Below, one piece after another: positions 18,352-27,492 of a stretch of 64,000 nucleotides of DNA; the first letter of the stretch is position 1, and every line of letters starts with the position of its first letter. A program made the position numbers and the translations under genes. The stretch is taken from positions 1,550,001-1,614,000 of the forward strand of contig OZ244571.1 of NCBI GenBank assembly GCA_965217825.1, read 5' to 3'. This stretch comes from VXNE01 sp965217825 (GTDB taxonomy: Bacteria > Pseudomonadota > Gammaproteobacteria > Pseudomonadales > Azotimanducaceae). The notes beneath the pieces were generated by a model, which saw only the letters and a list, made by a program, of their open reading frames with translations, was not told the origin of the DNA and did no database searches.

Positions 18352-19363
18352 CTAATATCGTCGCGCCTCAAACTCTTGTCGGATATTGTTTACGGCATCC
18401 ATGATTTCTGCCGGTAGCGGTTCGATTTCTTCGCCGAACTCCATCCTTATCGCAAACCAGAGGGGCTCCAGTTCTTTGGCGAGGCCGGCTTCCTCCAGAA
18501 TCCGCTTGACCCGCAACCCATGGCCCGCCGTGACCATTTCAATAAACGAGTCCGTCAAACCAAGCCGCTCTTCGTGCTTGTAGTCGCCATCGGCATGCAT
18601 GGCGCGTTCTAGCGTGTCCAGGGCTTCCGTCCAGTTGCCGCGGCTTGCCAGGACATCGGAAAGCGTATGTAAAGCGGCTGGGTCTTCGGGAGCCAAAGTC
18701 GTCGCTCGACGAGCGTAGGTTTCAGCCTCCGCTAAACGCGGCATGTCACTTCGCCAGAGGATTGCTTCGGCCCAAATGTGCCATGCATCGGCGCACCTCG
18801 GGTCGATCTCCGTGGCCTCTTTGCAAACGGATTCGGACTCGCTGAACCGCTCCGAGAGGTTTAACGACCTGCACGTAGCCGCGAGCAGCTCAGCCGCCTT
18901 ACGGCGGTGCTCCACGGCATCGTCGATGCGGACATATTGTGAAGTCTCTCTTAGGGCGGTAATTGAATCGTCGAATCGTTTTAGTTCCATGAGGGTGACT
19001 CCCGCAGCGCGAAGCGCAAGAACAGCCAATTGACGTAGTTCCGTTGGATCCGCCTTACGTATGAGTTCGAGGACGTTTCTCCATGCTGAAAGCGCCTCCT
19101 CGCTTCTACCCAGTTCTTTCAGAGCCATCCCCTTGGTCAAGAGCGCCTTGGCGGCCGCATCGCGCAACTCTTGCGGATCGTCCGGGTTGGCGTATTCCGA
19201 AGCGCGCGACCAGAAGGCTACAGCCTCCTCGTTTTGACCCGTTCTCTTGAGGTCATTGCCCAAGCTCCGGATCATCTCGGCGGCCATCTGGCGGTGTTTC
19301 GGCGCATCGTTCGGACGGATGTATTCGAAACTTCGGTTGCCAGCGTCGATGGCGGCTTCTAAC
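18352..19363 (-). pseudogene. C-terminal TPR half of an ATPase-TPR gene split by an IS element
   Basis: About 337 codons of tetratricopeptide-type helical repeats (SEYANPDDPQELRDAAAKAL, ATTLAPEDPAALHTLSD, GNWTEALDTLERA). The frame runs from the IS border at 19363 to the stop at 18352; any ATG upstream lies in the IS. Removing the 1,966-bp element and one copy of its TCTAAC target duplication joins it in frame to the ATPase fragment at 21330 (LLKRDQ followed by LEAAIDAGNRS), so both halves were one protein. Any fragment now expressed would start inside the IS end. Confidence 0.85.
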
Positions 19364-21329
19364 CTGAACTTCGAGGCGTCACACGATCTAACCCGTTGTT
19401 TTTTCGGGTAAATCAAAAAAATCGGGCGATCGTTACTGGGTACGTCCTATGGGCGCACGCCCAGGAGCTTGAAGGCTTCGCGCTGTAGCGCGGTGGGCCG
19501 GGTGAGGACTTCGAACGGCACGGCGCCGGACACTCGGGGGACGACCCGGTTTCTGGCGATCGTCGCCAGGTCGCCGAGCAGGGTGCGGAAGCTGTGCACC
19601 GGCAGACCGTCGGCGGTGCGTTTGCCGCGGGCTTTTTCCCTGGCGGCGTCGGAGACCTTCGCCGGCGCCACGATGGATGTGCGCGCCGCCTCGGCGGCGG
19701 CCGGGTCGTGATCGTCGAACAGCAGCGGCTTGAGCCGCTGGCGCATATGCCATTCCACGTAATAGGCCAGCATGCACAGGAACACATGCGCGCGGACCCG
19801 GTCGGCGGTTCGGTGGAACACGGGCCGCACCTTCAGGTCCACGGTCTTCAGGCTGCGGAAGGCGCGCTCGACCGCGCTCAGGCGCTTGTAGGCGCGCACG
19901 GCGCCCTCGGCGTCGAGTCGCGTCTCCGCCAAGCTGGTGCGCACGACGTACAAGCCGTCCAGCGCCGCCTCCGCGGCGATGGTCTCGGGCTTCCGCCGAT
20001 AGCCGAACGAGTCCTCTTCGATATCCAGATCGAAGTGCTTGGCCATCTTGTATTTGCCGACGACCTTGCCCACCCGCACGCCGATCTTGTCCGCGCCCTT
20101 CAGGCGCCGCTTCTCCCGCCTCGCGGCCGCCGCGACGGGATCGAGCAACGCCTCGGTGGCCCGGAGCAGCTCTTCCCGCTTGCGCGCCCGCTCCTCCGCC
20201 AGCAGCGGATTGCGGCACACCATGAGGCGCTCGCCCGGATAGGCGTCGCTTCGGATCTCCACCAGGTCGGTCTCGTCGAACAGCGACAGCTGCACCGCGC
20301 CGGACTCCACCAGGGAGCGGACCGCCGGACCCCGCAGCGCGCTGATCCAGTCCAGGCCGGACGGCCTCACCTCCTCGCGGATGCGCGCCTCGGTCAACAT
20401 CCCGCGGTCGCCCACCAGCACCACCCTGGAGAACCCGAACCGATGCCGCAGCTTGTCGATCTGCGCGCCCACGGTGGCCGGGTCCGCCGTGTTGCCGTCG
20501 AACACCTCGACCGCCACCGGACGGCCCTCGGCGTCGCACAACAGCCCGAACTCGATCTGCAGCTTGCCGCGCTTGCCGTCGCGGGAGTACCCGCGCTTGG
20601 CCAGCGGACAGCGGCGCCCTTCCAGCCACACCGACGTCAGGTCGTAAAGCACCAGGGCGCCGTCCTCGAGATGCCGCTTGGCCAGGCGCCGCTCGATGGC
20701 GTCCCGGCGCTTGAGCAGCCAGTCCATGGCGGCGTAGAGATCGTCCTCGCCGCAGTCTTCCAGCCCCAGCGTCTCGGCGAGCGAGTCGCGCGCGGTCGCC
20801 TCGGCCAAGCCCCGGGCGGCGGCCAGTTTCGAGCCGGGGTCGACGATCCGGGCGACGATCATCGCCAGCACGCGCCGGCGCTCGGGCGAGTCCGCGCCGG
20901 CGATCGTCCGGTCCAGCCGCAGCTCGCGCAGCGTCCCGAGCGCGGCGGCGACATGGCCGTGGGGCCGAGAGCGAACGATGTCGAAGGCGTCGTCGAGGCG
21001 GGACACCGCGGCGCCGCCCTTGAGCAGCACGCGCAGGCCCTCGACCAGCGTCGGGGGCCATTTGGAGAGGTTGGCGAGGGTGCGTTTCCTGACCTTGCCG
21101 GCGTCGCGGAAGGACTCGCGCAGGAGCACGGCGGGGGGCGAGTTGCGGTTGGGGACGCTTTCGATGTACATGGCTACTTGATTCGAAAGGATACATCGCC
21201 ATGTAAACACATATGCCGCACAAAATCAACTTATTACATGGCTACACATTCCTGCTCGACCGGCGCAAGGAATCCCGTTGAATTAGAGACTTAAGGCCAA
21301 AATACGCTTGGGTTGGTCTGGAAGTTCAG
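19364..21329. mobile_element. IS1634-like insertion sequence, copy 1 (1,966 bp)
   Basis: Ends are CTGAACTTCGAGG and, inverted, CTGAACTTCCAGA; the element is flanked by a perfect 6-bp direct repeat TCTAAC (19358-19363 and 21330-21335). It is near-identical to copy 2 and has the same length and orientation, but a different target duplication, so the two are independent insertions. It interrupts an ATPase-TPR gene. Confidence 0.9.
19447..21171 (-). CDS. IS1634-family transposase, copy 1
   Basis: 574 residues from the ATG at 21171 (MYIESVPNRNSPPAVLL), the usual start of this family; the frame also offers a start at 21210. DDE-type acidic residues are seen in YDLTSVWLEG, LVGDRGMLTEARI and the C-terminal VERAFRSLKTVDLKVRP, with the YREK-like helix around RAHVFLCMLAYYVEWHM. 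No frameshift, so it is likely active. It differs from copy 2 by scattered substitutions only. Confidence 0.93.
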   Translation of the reverse strand: MYIESVPNRNSPPAVLLRESFRDAGKVRKRTLANLSKWPPTLVEGLRVLLKGGAAVSRLDDAFDIVRSRPHGHVAAALGTLRELRLDRTIAGADSPERRRVLAMIVARIVDPGSKLAAARGLAEATARDSLAETLGLEDCGEDDLYAAMDWLLKRRDAIERRLAKRHLEDGALVLYDLTSVWLEGRRCPLAKRGYSRDGKRGKLQIEFGLLCDAEGRPVAVEVFDGNTADPATVGAQIDKLRHRFGFSRVVLVGDRGMLTEARIREEVRPSGLDWISALRGPAVRSLVESGAVQLSLFDETDLVEIRSDAYPGERLMVCRNPLLAEERARKREELLRATEALLDPVAAAARREKRRLKGADKIGVRVGKVVGKYKMAKHFDLDIEEDSFGYRRKPETIAAEAALDGLYVVRTSLAETRLDAEGAVRAYKRLSAVERAFRSLKTVDLKVRPVFHRTADRVRAHVFLCMLAYYVEWHMRQRLKPLLFDDHDPAAAEAARTSIVAPAKVSDAAREKARGKRTADGLPVHSFRTLLGDLATIARNRVVPRVSGAVPFEVLTRPTALQREAFKLLGVRP

Positions 21330-22600
21330 TCTAACTGATCGCGTTTGAGGAGGGCGATGCTCTTGCCCACCAACGCGCCAAAACCGTCGATACGCTGCGC
21401 TATCGGATCATCGATATTGACAAGTTCAACAGCCCGCTCGAAAGTGGCGATCGCCTCTTCGAAATGCACCTGTTCGGACAATGTGTAGCCGAGCGCTGTC
21501 CAGACGGTGGCGTCTTCCGGCGTTTCGACGGTGGCCTTTCGAAATGCCGTTTCCGCATCCTCGAAGTTACCGGCCTGGACCAGTTCCAGACCGCGCCGGG
21601 TGCTGGCAGCAGCAGTTCGTGATCTATCCTGCTCTGCGAATGCCTCATTTATCTCGCCGAGGACCGGCGCGTTTGCTCCGATCCTTTCAGCGACAAGGCT
21701 GATAGCTTTGCGGTGCCAGTCATCGCGACCAGTGAACTCTTCGTCTTCAGCGACGTACCTTGTCAAGACGCCGAGCCAGTTGGACATCTCTGCGTCGGGG
21801 AAAGCTCGCGCCCGCAACGCTTCGAGCGCCTGGGGGTACATCGACCGCATTTCCCTTGGGCCGAACAGATCGTGGAGGAAGGCTACGAGCCGCGCCAGGC
21901 GATCGCGGCCGGCACGCGAGAAACGCAAGATGTAGTAGATGTTGTAGAACCGGTCAGCGACCTCGTAACGGGTTCGCTTTTCCTGCGTTAGACGAACCTC
22001 GCGGGCGTAGCCCTTTTCCACGAGTTGTCTGAGCTGAGCGCTTGCGTGCGAAGAACTCAGCTTCGCGGCGGCAGACAGCTCTCTTGCCAGCATCGGCCTC
22101 CATCCTTCGGCGAGGCAATGGAATACTTTTCGGGCCTGAACCGGCAGTGCTTCAATCCGGGCCTTGAAGTAGGGTGTCTGTTCGTCGATAAGCTGCTCGA
22201 GATCCTCGAAGGGAGAGCCCACCGGCGACTCGATCAGCATGCGGCAGGCAAGCGCCAACAACCGCGGGTTGCCGCCCGTGAGGCGGCGTATGGTTTCGAG
22301 CCTGCCACGTTCGCGACGCAAAGCACCCGGCATATCGGCGTTGCCGTCGCTTTCTGCCAGCGCTTCGAGTATCTGGAGACACTCTTCCTGTCCGATCCCG
22401 TCAAGCACGAAGAGTCGGAAGAACTCGTAGAACGGCTCGCCGTGACTGCGGATGGCGTTAAAGACGGCGTTGGCGGAGCCAATCAGCAGAACGACAACAA
22501 TATTTTTGGCAATAAATATTTTGGCAAAAATATGGTCCTTGTTGTCTTGCAATAGACGGGTGGCCACCGTCACGAATCCGGTCTCACCATTTGGATACAA
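21330..22600 (-). pseudogene. ATPase half of the IS-split ATPase-TPR gene, also 5'-truncated
   Basis: The frame encodes the C-terminal part of a P-loop ATPase: a sensor-like strand NIVVVLLIGSAN, then RRLTGGNPRLLALACRML, a winged-helix segment (SAAAKLSSSHASAQLRQL, YEVADRFYNIYYILRF) and the start of a TPR region ending LLKRDQLD at the IS border, where the element supplies the stop. Walker A and B motifs are missing; the frame continues upstream only as antisense of the ADP-ribosylglycohydrolase gene. The left limit of homology (about 22550-22650) coincides with an AT-rich patch at 22497-22535. So the gene is broken twice. STAND/AAA proteins of this layout are often defence or signalling ATPases. 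Confidence 0.75.
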
Positions 22601-22648
22601 TTCCCACCGGAAAACGGGGTTGAATCTCGGTTGGTGTGGGAGGGAAAG

Positions 22649-23941
22649 ATGGAGAGTTTCGAACGGCAGTGCATTGCGACGGAACTGGTGCAGCTCCGAG
22701 AGGAGGGATGCGACGTCGCGGCCTTCGAGCCGCGCGTAGAAGAGGCGCTTGAGGACGAGGCCACTGACCATGCCGTCTTCGTTGAGCTCTATGACGCGCT
22801 CGAAGCCCTCTCGCCGGAGCCCTCCTTCCCCTTTGAAGAACCGTCCGATCTCGAAGGGATCCGTGCACTGCGGCCGGACGGGCCGAGACGCATGGACCTG
22901 AGCCTCTCGGATGACGCCCTTCGCGACCGCATCCTCGGCGCCTGGCTCGGTCGGGCAGCGGGGTGCCAACTGGGCAAACCCGTCGAAGGCTGGCTGCGGG
23001 AGCGCATCGACAAGTACCTCGAATCGACCGGTGCGTTGCCGCTCGACAACTACATTCCCTACACCGAAGGGGCGATCCACCCGCGCCTGAAACCCAGCAC
23101 CCTGGGCAACTTCGACTGCATGGCCCGGGACGACGACATGGACTACCCGATCCTCGGTCTGCTCGCGCTGGAGGAGCACGGGGCGGGGCTCACGTCGCGC
23201 GACATGGCGAACACCTGGCTCGATCGAATGCCGTTCCATTTCCTCTATACGGCGGAGAGGGTCGCGTACCGGAACTTCGTCAATCTTCGCTGGCCGCCGG
23301 AGTCGGCGGCCTGGCGGAATCCGTACCGCGAGTGGATCGGCGCGCAGATTCGCGCCGACATCTTCGGCTACGTGGCGCCGGGGTGGCCCGAAAAAGCGGC
23401 GGAACTCGCGTTCCGCGACGCGAGCATCTCTCACGTCAAGAACGGAATTTACGGCGAGATGTTCATGGCCGCGATGCTGGCGGCTTCCTTCGTGACCAGC
23501 GACGCGGAAGAGATCATCAGGATCGGGCTCTCGGAGATTCCAGCGAACTGCCGGCTCGCGGAAGCGGTGCACGATACGGCGGGCTGGTGCCGGGAATCAT
23601 CCGATTGGGAAAGCGTCTGGGATCGCATAGCCGAGAAGTACGGGCACTACCACCGGGTGCACACGATCAACAACGCGGCACTTGTCGTCATGGGCCTCTT
23701 TTTCGGCGCGAATGATTACGAGCAGGGCATCGTGGTCACGGTGCGGGGCGGCTGGGACACGGACTGCACCGGCGCGACGGTCGGGTCGATCCTCGGCTCG
23801 AAGTTCGGGGCGGGCGCCTTGCCGGACAAGTGGATCGGTGTCCTCAATGATCGGCTCATGTCATGCGTGCGCGACTGCAACGACAACCGGATCTCGGAGC
23901 TGGCCGAGCGTACGCATCGCGTCGCCCTTCAGATCCTGTAG
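22649..23941 (+). CDS. ADP-ribosylglycohydrolase family protein
   Basis: About 430 residues from ATG 22649, preceded by GGGAGGGAAAG. Family motifs: RILGAWLGRAAGCQLGKPVE near the start of the domain, DDDMDYPILGLLALEEHG (metal-binding acidic cluster), and the C-terminal VRGGWDTDCTGATVGSILG, whose Asp/Asp residues bind the second metal in DraG-like enzymes. It likely hydrolyses ADP-ribose from proteins or small molecules. The first 90 residues are an acidic helical extension not typical of DraG. It begins where the truncated ATPase gene ends, suggesting a recombination junction there. Confidence 0.88.
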   Translation: MESFERQCIATELVQLREEGCDVAAFEPRVEEALEDEATDHAVFVELYDALEALSPEPSFPFEEPSDLEGIRALRPDGPRRMDLSLSDDALRDRILGAWLGRAAGCQLGKPVEGWLRERIDKYLESTGALPLDNYIPYTEGAIHPRLKPSTLGNFDCMARDDDMDYPILGLLALEEHGAGLTSRDMANTWLDRMPFHFLYTAERVAYRNFVNLRWPPESAAWRNPYREWIGAQIRADIFGYVAPGWPEKAAELAFRDASISHVKNGIYGEMFMAAMLAASFVTSDAEEIIRIGLSEIPANCRLAEAVHDTAGWCRESSDWESVWDRIAEKYGHYHRVHTINNAALVVMGLFFGANDYEQGIVVTVRGGWDTDCTGATVGSILGSKFGAGALPDKWIGVLNDRLMSCVRDCNDNRISELAERTHRVALQIL

Positions 23942-24097
23942 CGGCCGTAGACGGGGACTGCGCCGCCAGGGAAATCACTCACGAGGAGCGGGCTACAGGC
24001 CTCACCGGGACCCTGAGAAAGTAGGCGCCCGTCCGTCAATTGGGTAAACGGGCCACGCGTGGCAGGACCGGCGTCGACCCTGCGCCGCGTCGTCAAC

Positions 24098-24134
24098 TAG
24101 GCTGCGCGCCAGAAAATTGAGGAACAACCCCAAT
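24098..24134 (-). pseudogene. Scrap of an AgrE/LOR-SDH C-terminus
   Basis: Read on the minus strand this encodes GLFLNFLARSLV, nearly identical to GLFLNLLARSLV at the C-terminus of the AgrE-type protein at 3607. Only this tail survives. Confidence 0.5.
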
Positions 24135-24164
24135 GGGGTAGCTCAGGCTGCTTGTGGGTACCGT

Positions 24165-24275
24165 ACTACAATCGCGCGCCGCAATGGCACCGTGCGGATT
24201 CAGCACGGCCAGACGATCACGATCGACGGGGACGCCGGGACCGTGGTCCTGCACGACGACGCCGAGTCGGCTTGA
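24165..24275 (+). pseudogene. Scrap of a PEP-utilising enzyme mobile-domain C-terminus
   Basis: The frame ending at the TGA 24273-24275 reads NGTVRIQHGQTITIDGDAGT followed by VVL, the typical end of a PEP-utilising (phosphohistidine) domain as in pyruvate phosphate dikinase-like proteins. Nothing upstream continues the domain. Apart from this and the AgrE scrap, 23942-24290 shows no gene. Confidence 0.4.
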
Positions 24276-24290
24276 AGATAGGTCCCTGTC

Positions 24291-25127
24291 TCAGGCTTCG
24301 TCTACGCCGAAGGCGAATATCTTCCCGACGCGCGGAAGTCCCGTAACGGCAAACGGGCGTCCGGCGTGGTAGAAGCCGTACTCACCGGGATCGAGGGCTG
24401 ATCGCGGGGTCATCCGATAGACACCAAAGCCCACGTTCTCGTACTTCACGCGCCGGATCAGACGGGGCGGAATGTCGCTTTGCCCGCCCGCCCAAACGCT
24501 TGCGCGGCCGACCGGGATGGAGCGCTCCTCCCAACTCTCGCTCGCCTTTAGCACGACCAGCAGAAACTCCCTCGGATCGACCATCGTCCCTGGGTTTGCC
24601 GAGACTAGCGAGTCCTCGGGGCAGAACCAGAATATCGGCATGCGGTTGCTAGTCCGCGTGTCGGACCGCGCGCCCCGTATGGCCGCCTTGGCCCTCCCCG
24701 AAAAGATGCCCCAGGTGACGGCGGTCAACACATTGTTGCCGCTTTGAATCTGCGGCACCTGCGGATTGACGGGGCGCAACGCGCTCTCCTCCTCCACGTA
24801 AAGCCCCGGGGCCGTACACGGGGTGCCTTCGAAGCGCTGCGCGTAGGTTCCTGGCGCCCGGCGCGCCGCCGCCGGCACCGACTTCACCACCATCGCTTCG
24901 AGCACCCCGGCCTCGACGCCGGCTCGCGAAAGCGCCACAAGCTGTTCGCGGGTGATGTCGAAGTCCGTCTCGGAGGCCATGATCTTTGCGACGATGACGC
25001 GCTCGGCAAGCCCCTCCTCCGTCATGACGAGGATATCCTCGTTGGTGAGCACTTCCTCCTCATCCGCCAGGACAGCCGGTTGGGCGAGAAACGCCACGAA
25101 GATGATTGATGCGGCCGCTCTACACAT
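24291..25127 (-). CDS. Secreted protein of unknown function
   Basis: About 278 residues from ATG 25127, where a Sec signal peptide begins (MCRAAASIIFVAFLAQPAVLA) and GGTGG lies upstream; the longer frame to 25286 is not supported. After the signal a helical motif (LTNEDILVMTEEGL, ERVIVAKIMASE, FDITREQLVALSRAGV) resembles a repeat common in periplasmic proteins of unknown role. The rest is beta-rich (EFLLVVLKASESWEERSIPVG, EYGFYHAGRPFAVTG). I do not recognise the family beyond this. Confidence 0.7.
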   Translation of the reverse strand: MCRAAASIIFVAFLAQPAVLADEEEVLTNEDILVMTEEGLAERVIVAKIMASETDFDITREQLVALSRAGVEAGVLEAMVVKSVPAAARRAPGTYAQRFEGTPCTAPGLYVEEESALRPVNPQVPQIQSGNNVLTAVTWGIFSGRAKAAIRGARSDTRTSNRMPIFWFCPEDSLVSANPGTMVDPREFLLVVLKASESWEERSIPVGRASVWAGGQSDIPPRLIRRVKYENVGFGVYRMTPRSALDPGEYGFYHAGRPFAVTGLPRVGKIFAFGVDEA

Positions 25128-25520
25128 AGTTCCACCCAGCTCCCGTCCGAACTGTCGATGGCCCCGTTCTATCAGCCTGACTGGTGCCGCGCAATGAGAA
25201 AGTCGGGCGTTATCTGAACGCAACCTGAACAGGCCCATCGACTGCTGCATAGTTCCGCAATCGCGGACCACGACATCCCTCTGCACGAATTGACGGGAGG
25301 GAAGTCAGCGAGTTTCTTGCACGGAAGGGCAAAATTGCTCGCTAGTAAATTTGACCTACGTGTAAATCAGTCGTGTTTCCGGGCATGGCGATTTCGTCAC
25401 GCCGGAGGGTATCCGGGCCATGCCGGCGGTCGACTTCCTGCGTACGTTGGTTTGAAGCGCCTCAACGCGATAGCCTGTCGGCGGGAAATGCAGGACTCGG
25501 GAACGCGAGGGGAGGCGTCG

Positions 25521-26726
25521 ATGCTGTTGTTCGAAGGGCTCAAGGTGCTGGATGTCGGGACGTGGGTGGCAGGGCCCGTGGCGGCGACGATCCTCGCGGA
25601 TTTCGGGGCGGACGTCATCAAGGTCGAGATGCCGGGGCAGGGCGACCCCTTCCGCTATCTGCCCCGGACGCAGAACACTCCCGGTGTCGACGTCAACTAC
25701 ACGTGGATAATGGATGGGAGAAACAAGCGCAGCATTACGCTCGACCTGAAATCGACAGAGGGTCAGGAGGTGCTGAGAAAGCTGATCCCCGAGTGCGACG
25801 TCTACCTCACCAACCAGCCCATGGGGGTGCGGCGGAGGATGAAGCTGACCTACGAGGACATCAGCCCGCTCAATGACCGCATGATCTATGCATCCCTGAC
25901 GGCCTACGGCGAGCGCGGCCCGGAAGCCGAGAAGACGGGTTTCGACGGGATCGCCTACTGGGTCCGTTCCGGTCTTTCGGACATGGTTCGCTCGGGGCCC
26001 GGTACGCCGCCCTCGCAATCGATAGCGGGCATGGGGGACCACCCCACCTGCGTGGCGATGTTCGCCTGCATCATGATGGGGCTCTACAAGCGGCAGATCA
26101 CGGGCAAGGGCGGAGCGGTATCGACGTCGCTGCTCGCCAACGGGTTCTGGTCCGCCAGTTGCCTGGGGCAGGCGGCGATTGCCGGCGCGGATTTCTCGGC
26201 ACGGCGCAAAGCCACCCGCGTGGAGCGAACCTGGATTCGCCACCAGTATCCGGCAAGTGATGAACGGTTGATGGTGCTGTCCATGATCCGCACGCCGGGG
26301 CAGCAGGAGGAGTTCCTGGAGGCGATCGGACTCGGTGATCTGCTTGCCGACGAGCGCTTTGCCGACCAGGAATCCCGCATGCTTAACAGCGCCGCATTGC
26401 GCGACCGGATAGCGGCGGTCATGTCGACCCGGGACAGCAACGAGTGGCTGCGCTTCTTTATCGAACGTGGAATAAACGTATCCCGGCTTGCGATCCTGGA
26501 GGACATGCGCACCGACGAACAGGCTATCGCCAATGGCGTCCTCGCGACCCCCCGCGAGGATGTCGGCGTTCCTTACGTCATCAATGCGCCGGTCTTCGTG
26601 GACGGTGTGACGCGTGTCGGTCCGAAGCGTCCGCCGGAGGTTGGCGAGCATACCGACGAAGTTCTGTCCGAACTCGGGTATGACGCGCAAACGATTGCGG
26701 TGTGGCGTGAAGAGGGGAAGATCTAG
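25521..26726 (+). CDS. CaiB/BaiF family CoA-transferase
   Basis: 401 residues from ATG 25521, supported by GGGGAGG 5-6 bp upstream; the frame is open to 25290 without support. Class III CoA-transferase features: LLFEGLKVLDVGTWVAGPVA, FGADVIKVEMPGQGDPFR (with the Asp/Glu region of the active site), NKRSITLDLKSTEGQ and AYGERGPEAEKTGFD. Length fits the family. These cytosolic enzymes move CoA between carboxylates such as carnitine, formate/oxalate or bile acids; the substrate cannot be inferred. The neighbouring NTF2-like gene converges 4 bp from its stop. Confidence 0.9.
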   Translation: MLLFEGLKVLDVGTWVAGPVAATILADFGADVIKVEMPGQGDPFRYLPRTQNTPGVDVNYTWIMDGRNKRSITLDLKSTEGQEVLRKLIPECDVYLTNQPMGVRRRMKLTYEDISPLNDRMIYASLTAYGERGPEAEKTGFDGIAYWVRSGLSDMVRSGPGTPPSQSIAGMGDHPTCVAMFACIMMGLYKRQITGKGGAVSTSLLANGFWSASCLGQAAIAGADFSARRKATRVERTWIRHQYPASDERLMVLSMIRTPGQQEEFLEAIGLGDLLADERFADQESRMLNSAALRDRIAAVMSTRDSNEWLRFFIERGINVSRLAILEDMRTDEQAIANGVLATPREDVGVPYVINAPVFVDGVTRVGPKRPPEVGEHTDEVLSELGYDAQTIAVWREEGKI

Positions 26727-26730
26727 CCGT

Positions 26731-27492
26731 TCAGCTTTGCGGGGCGACGATGGCCGAGATGCCGGCGATGTGCCATTGCCCCTCCCGGTTCCCCACGAGA
26801 AATACGGAGCGGACAGTCCGGCCGGACTCGACACTGGCCGTTGCGCTGACGACCACGCCAAGGGACCCGGCCTGAACTGCGCGTATCTCGGTCGCTTTGC
26901 TACGGTCGGCCGTCGCGGCGAACCGTCGCCAGGCCGCAGCGGCATCTTTGAACCGCTGCACTTCACCAATGCCGACCTCGGTCAGCGGAAACCGACACAG
27001 GCGGGCGCAGGTCTCGAAATCCCCACCGCCGAGCGCGGTATGGAAATGTTCGACAACATCCACGGCGGCAGCGGCAGCGGTCTCGTTGTTCTCTCCCTCG
27101 TCGAACGAGTCGACACCGAAGCGGGCCTGTATGCCCCATGAGCCCTCGAGACGTGTGAGAACGTAAGTCACGCGATTGGAGAGGATCGGCTCGTCGTCGA
27201 TGTTGTAGCGCGTCCAGCCGCCGGCGAGGTGAACCTTGTCAGGGGACTCGTGCAGCCGTACCGGCTCCACGCCTCTCGACCGCACCCAGCCGGTCGCCTC
27301 CCTTTCTTCCCAGGATGCGCTCGACGCATAGACCTCGGGTGTCTCGAAATAGACGCTTTTGCCCTGGGCTGAAACGCGGACGTGGGGATAGCTCATGACG
27401 GCGGCCCAGCCCTCGGCGTCCTTGGCGCTGTCGGCGCGGAAGAACTGCCAATAAGCGTCCTCCGGCGATGCGAACCTTGCGGTCCCGCTAGT
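26731..27492 (-). pseudogene. NTF2/SnoaL-like protein gene whose start was cut off by IS copy 2
   Basis: The frame is open from the IS border (27492) to the stop at 26731 and could still be translated from ATG 27396 (221 residues). It contains two NTF2-like halves, one around WVRSRGVEPVRLHES to GSWGIQARFGVDSF, one from VEHFHTALGGGDFETC to GQWHIAGISAI, as in SnoaL-like polyketide or degradation proteins. Excising the IS and one ACTAGC copy restores an ATG overlapping the stop of the epimerase gene (GATGACTAG), followed in frame by TSGTARFASPEDAYW. The two genes were therefore translationally coupled before the insertion. Confidence 0.75.

Noticed and set aside
19594..21294. 566-codon frame antisense to the IS transposase (and its twin at 27723-29423)
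   Set aside because: Shadow of the DDE transposase; conserved only because the IS copies are nearly identical.
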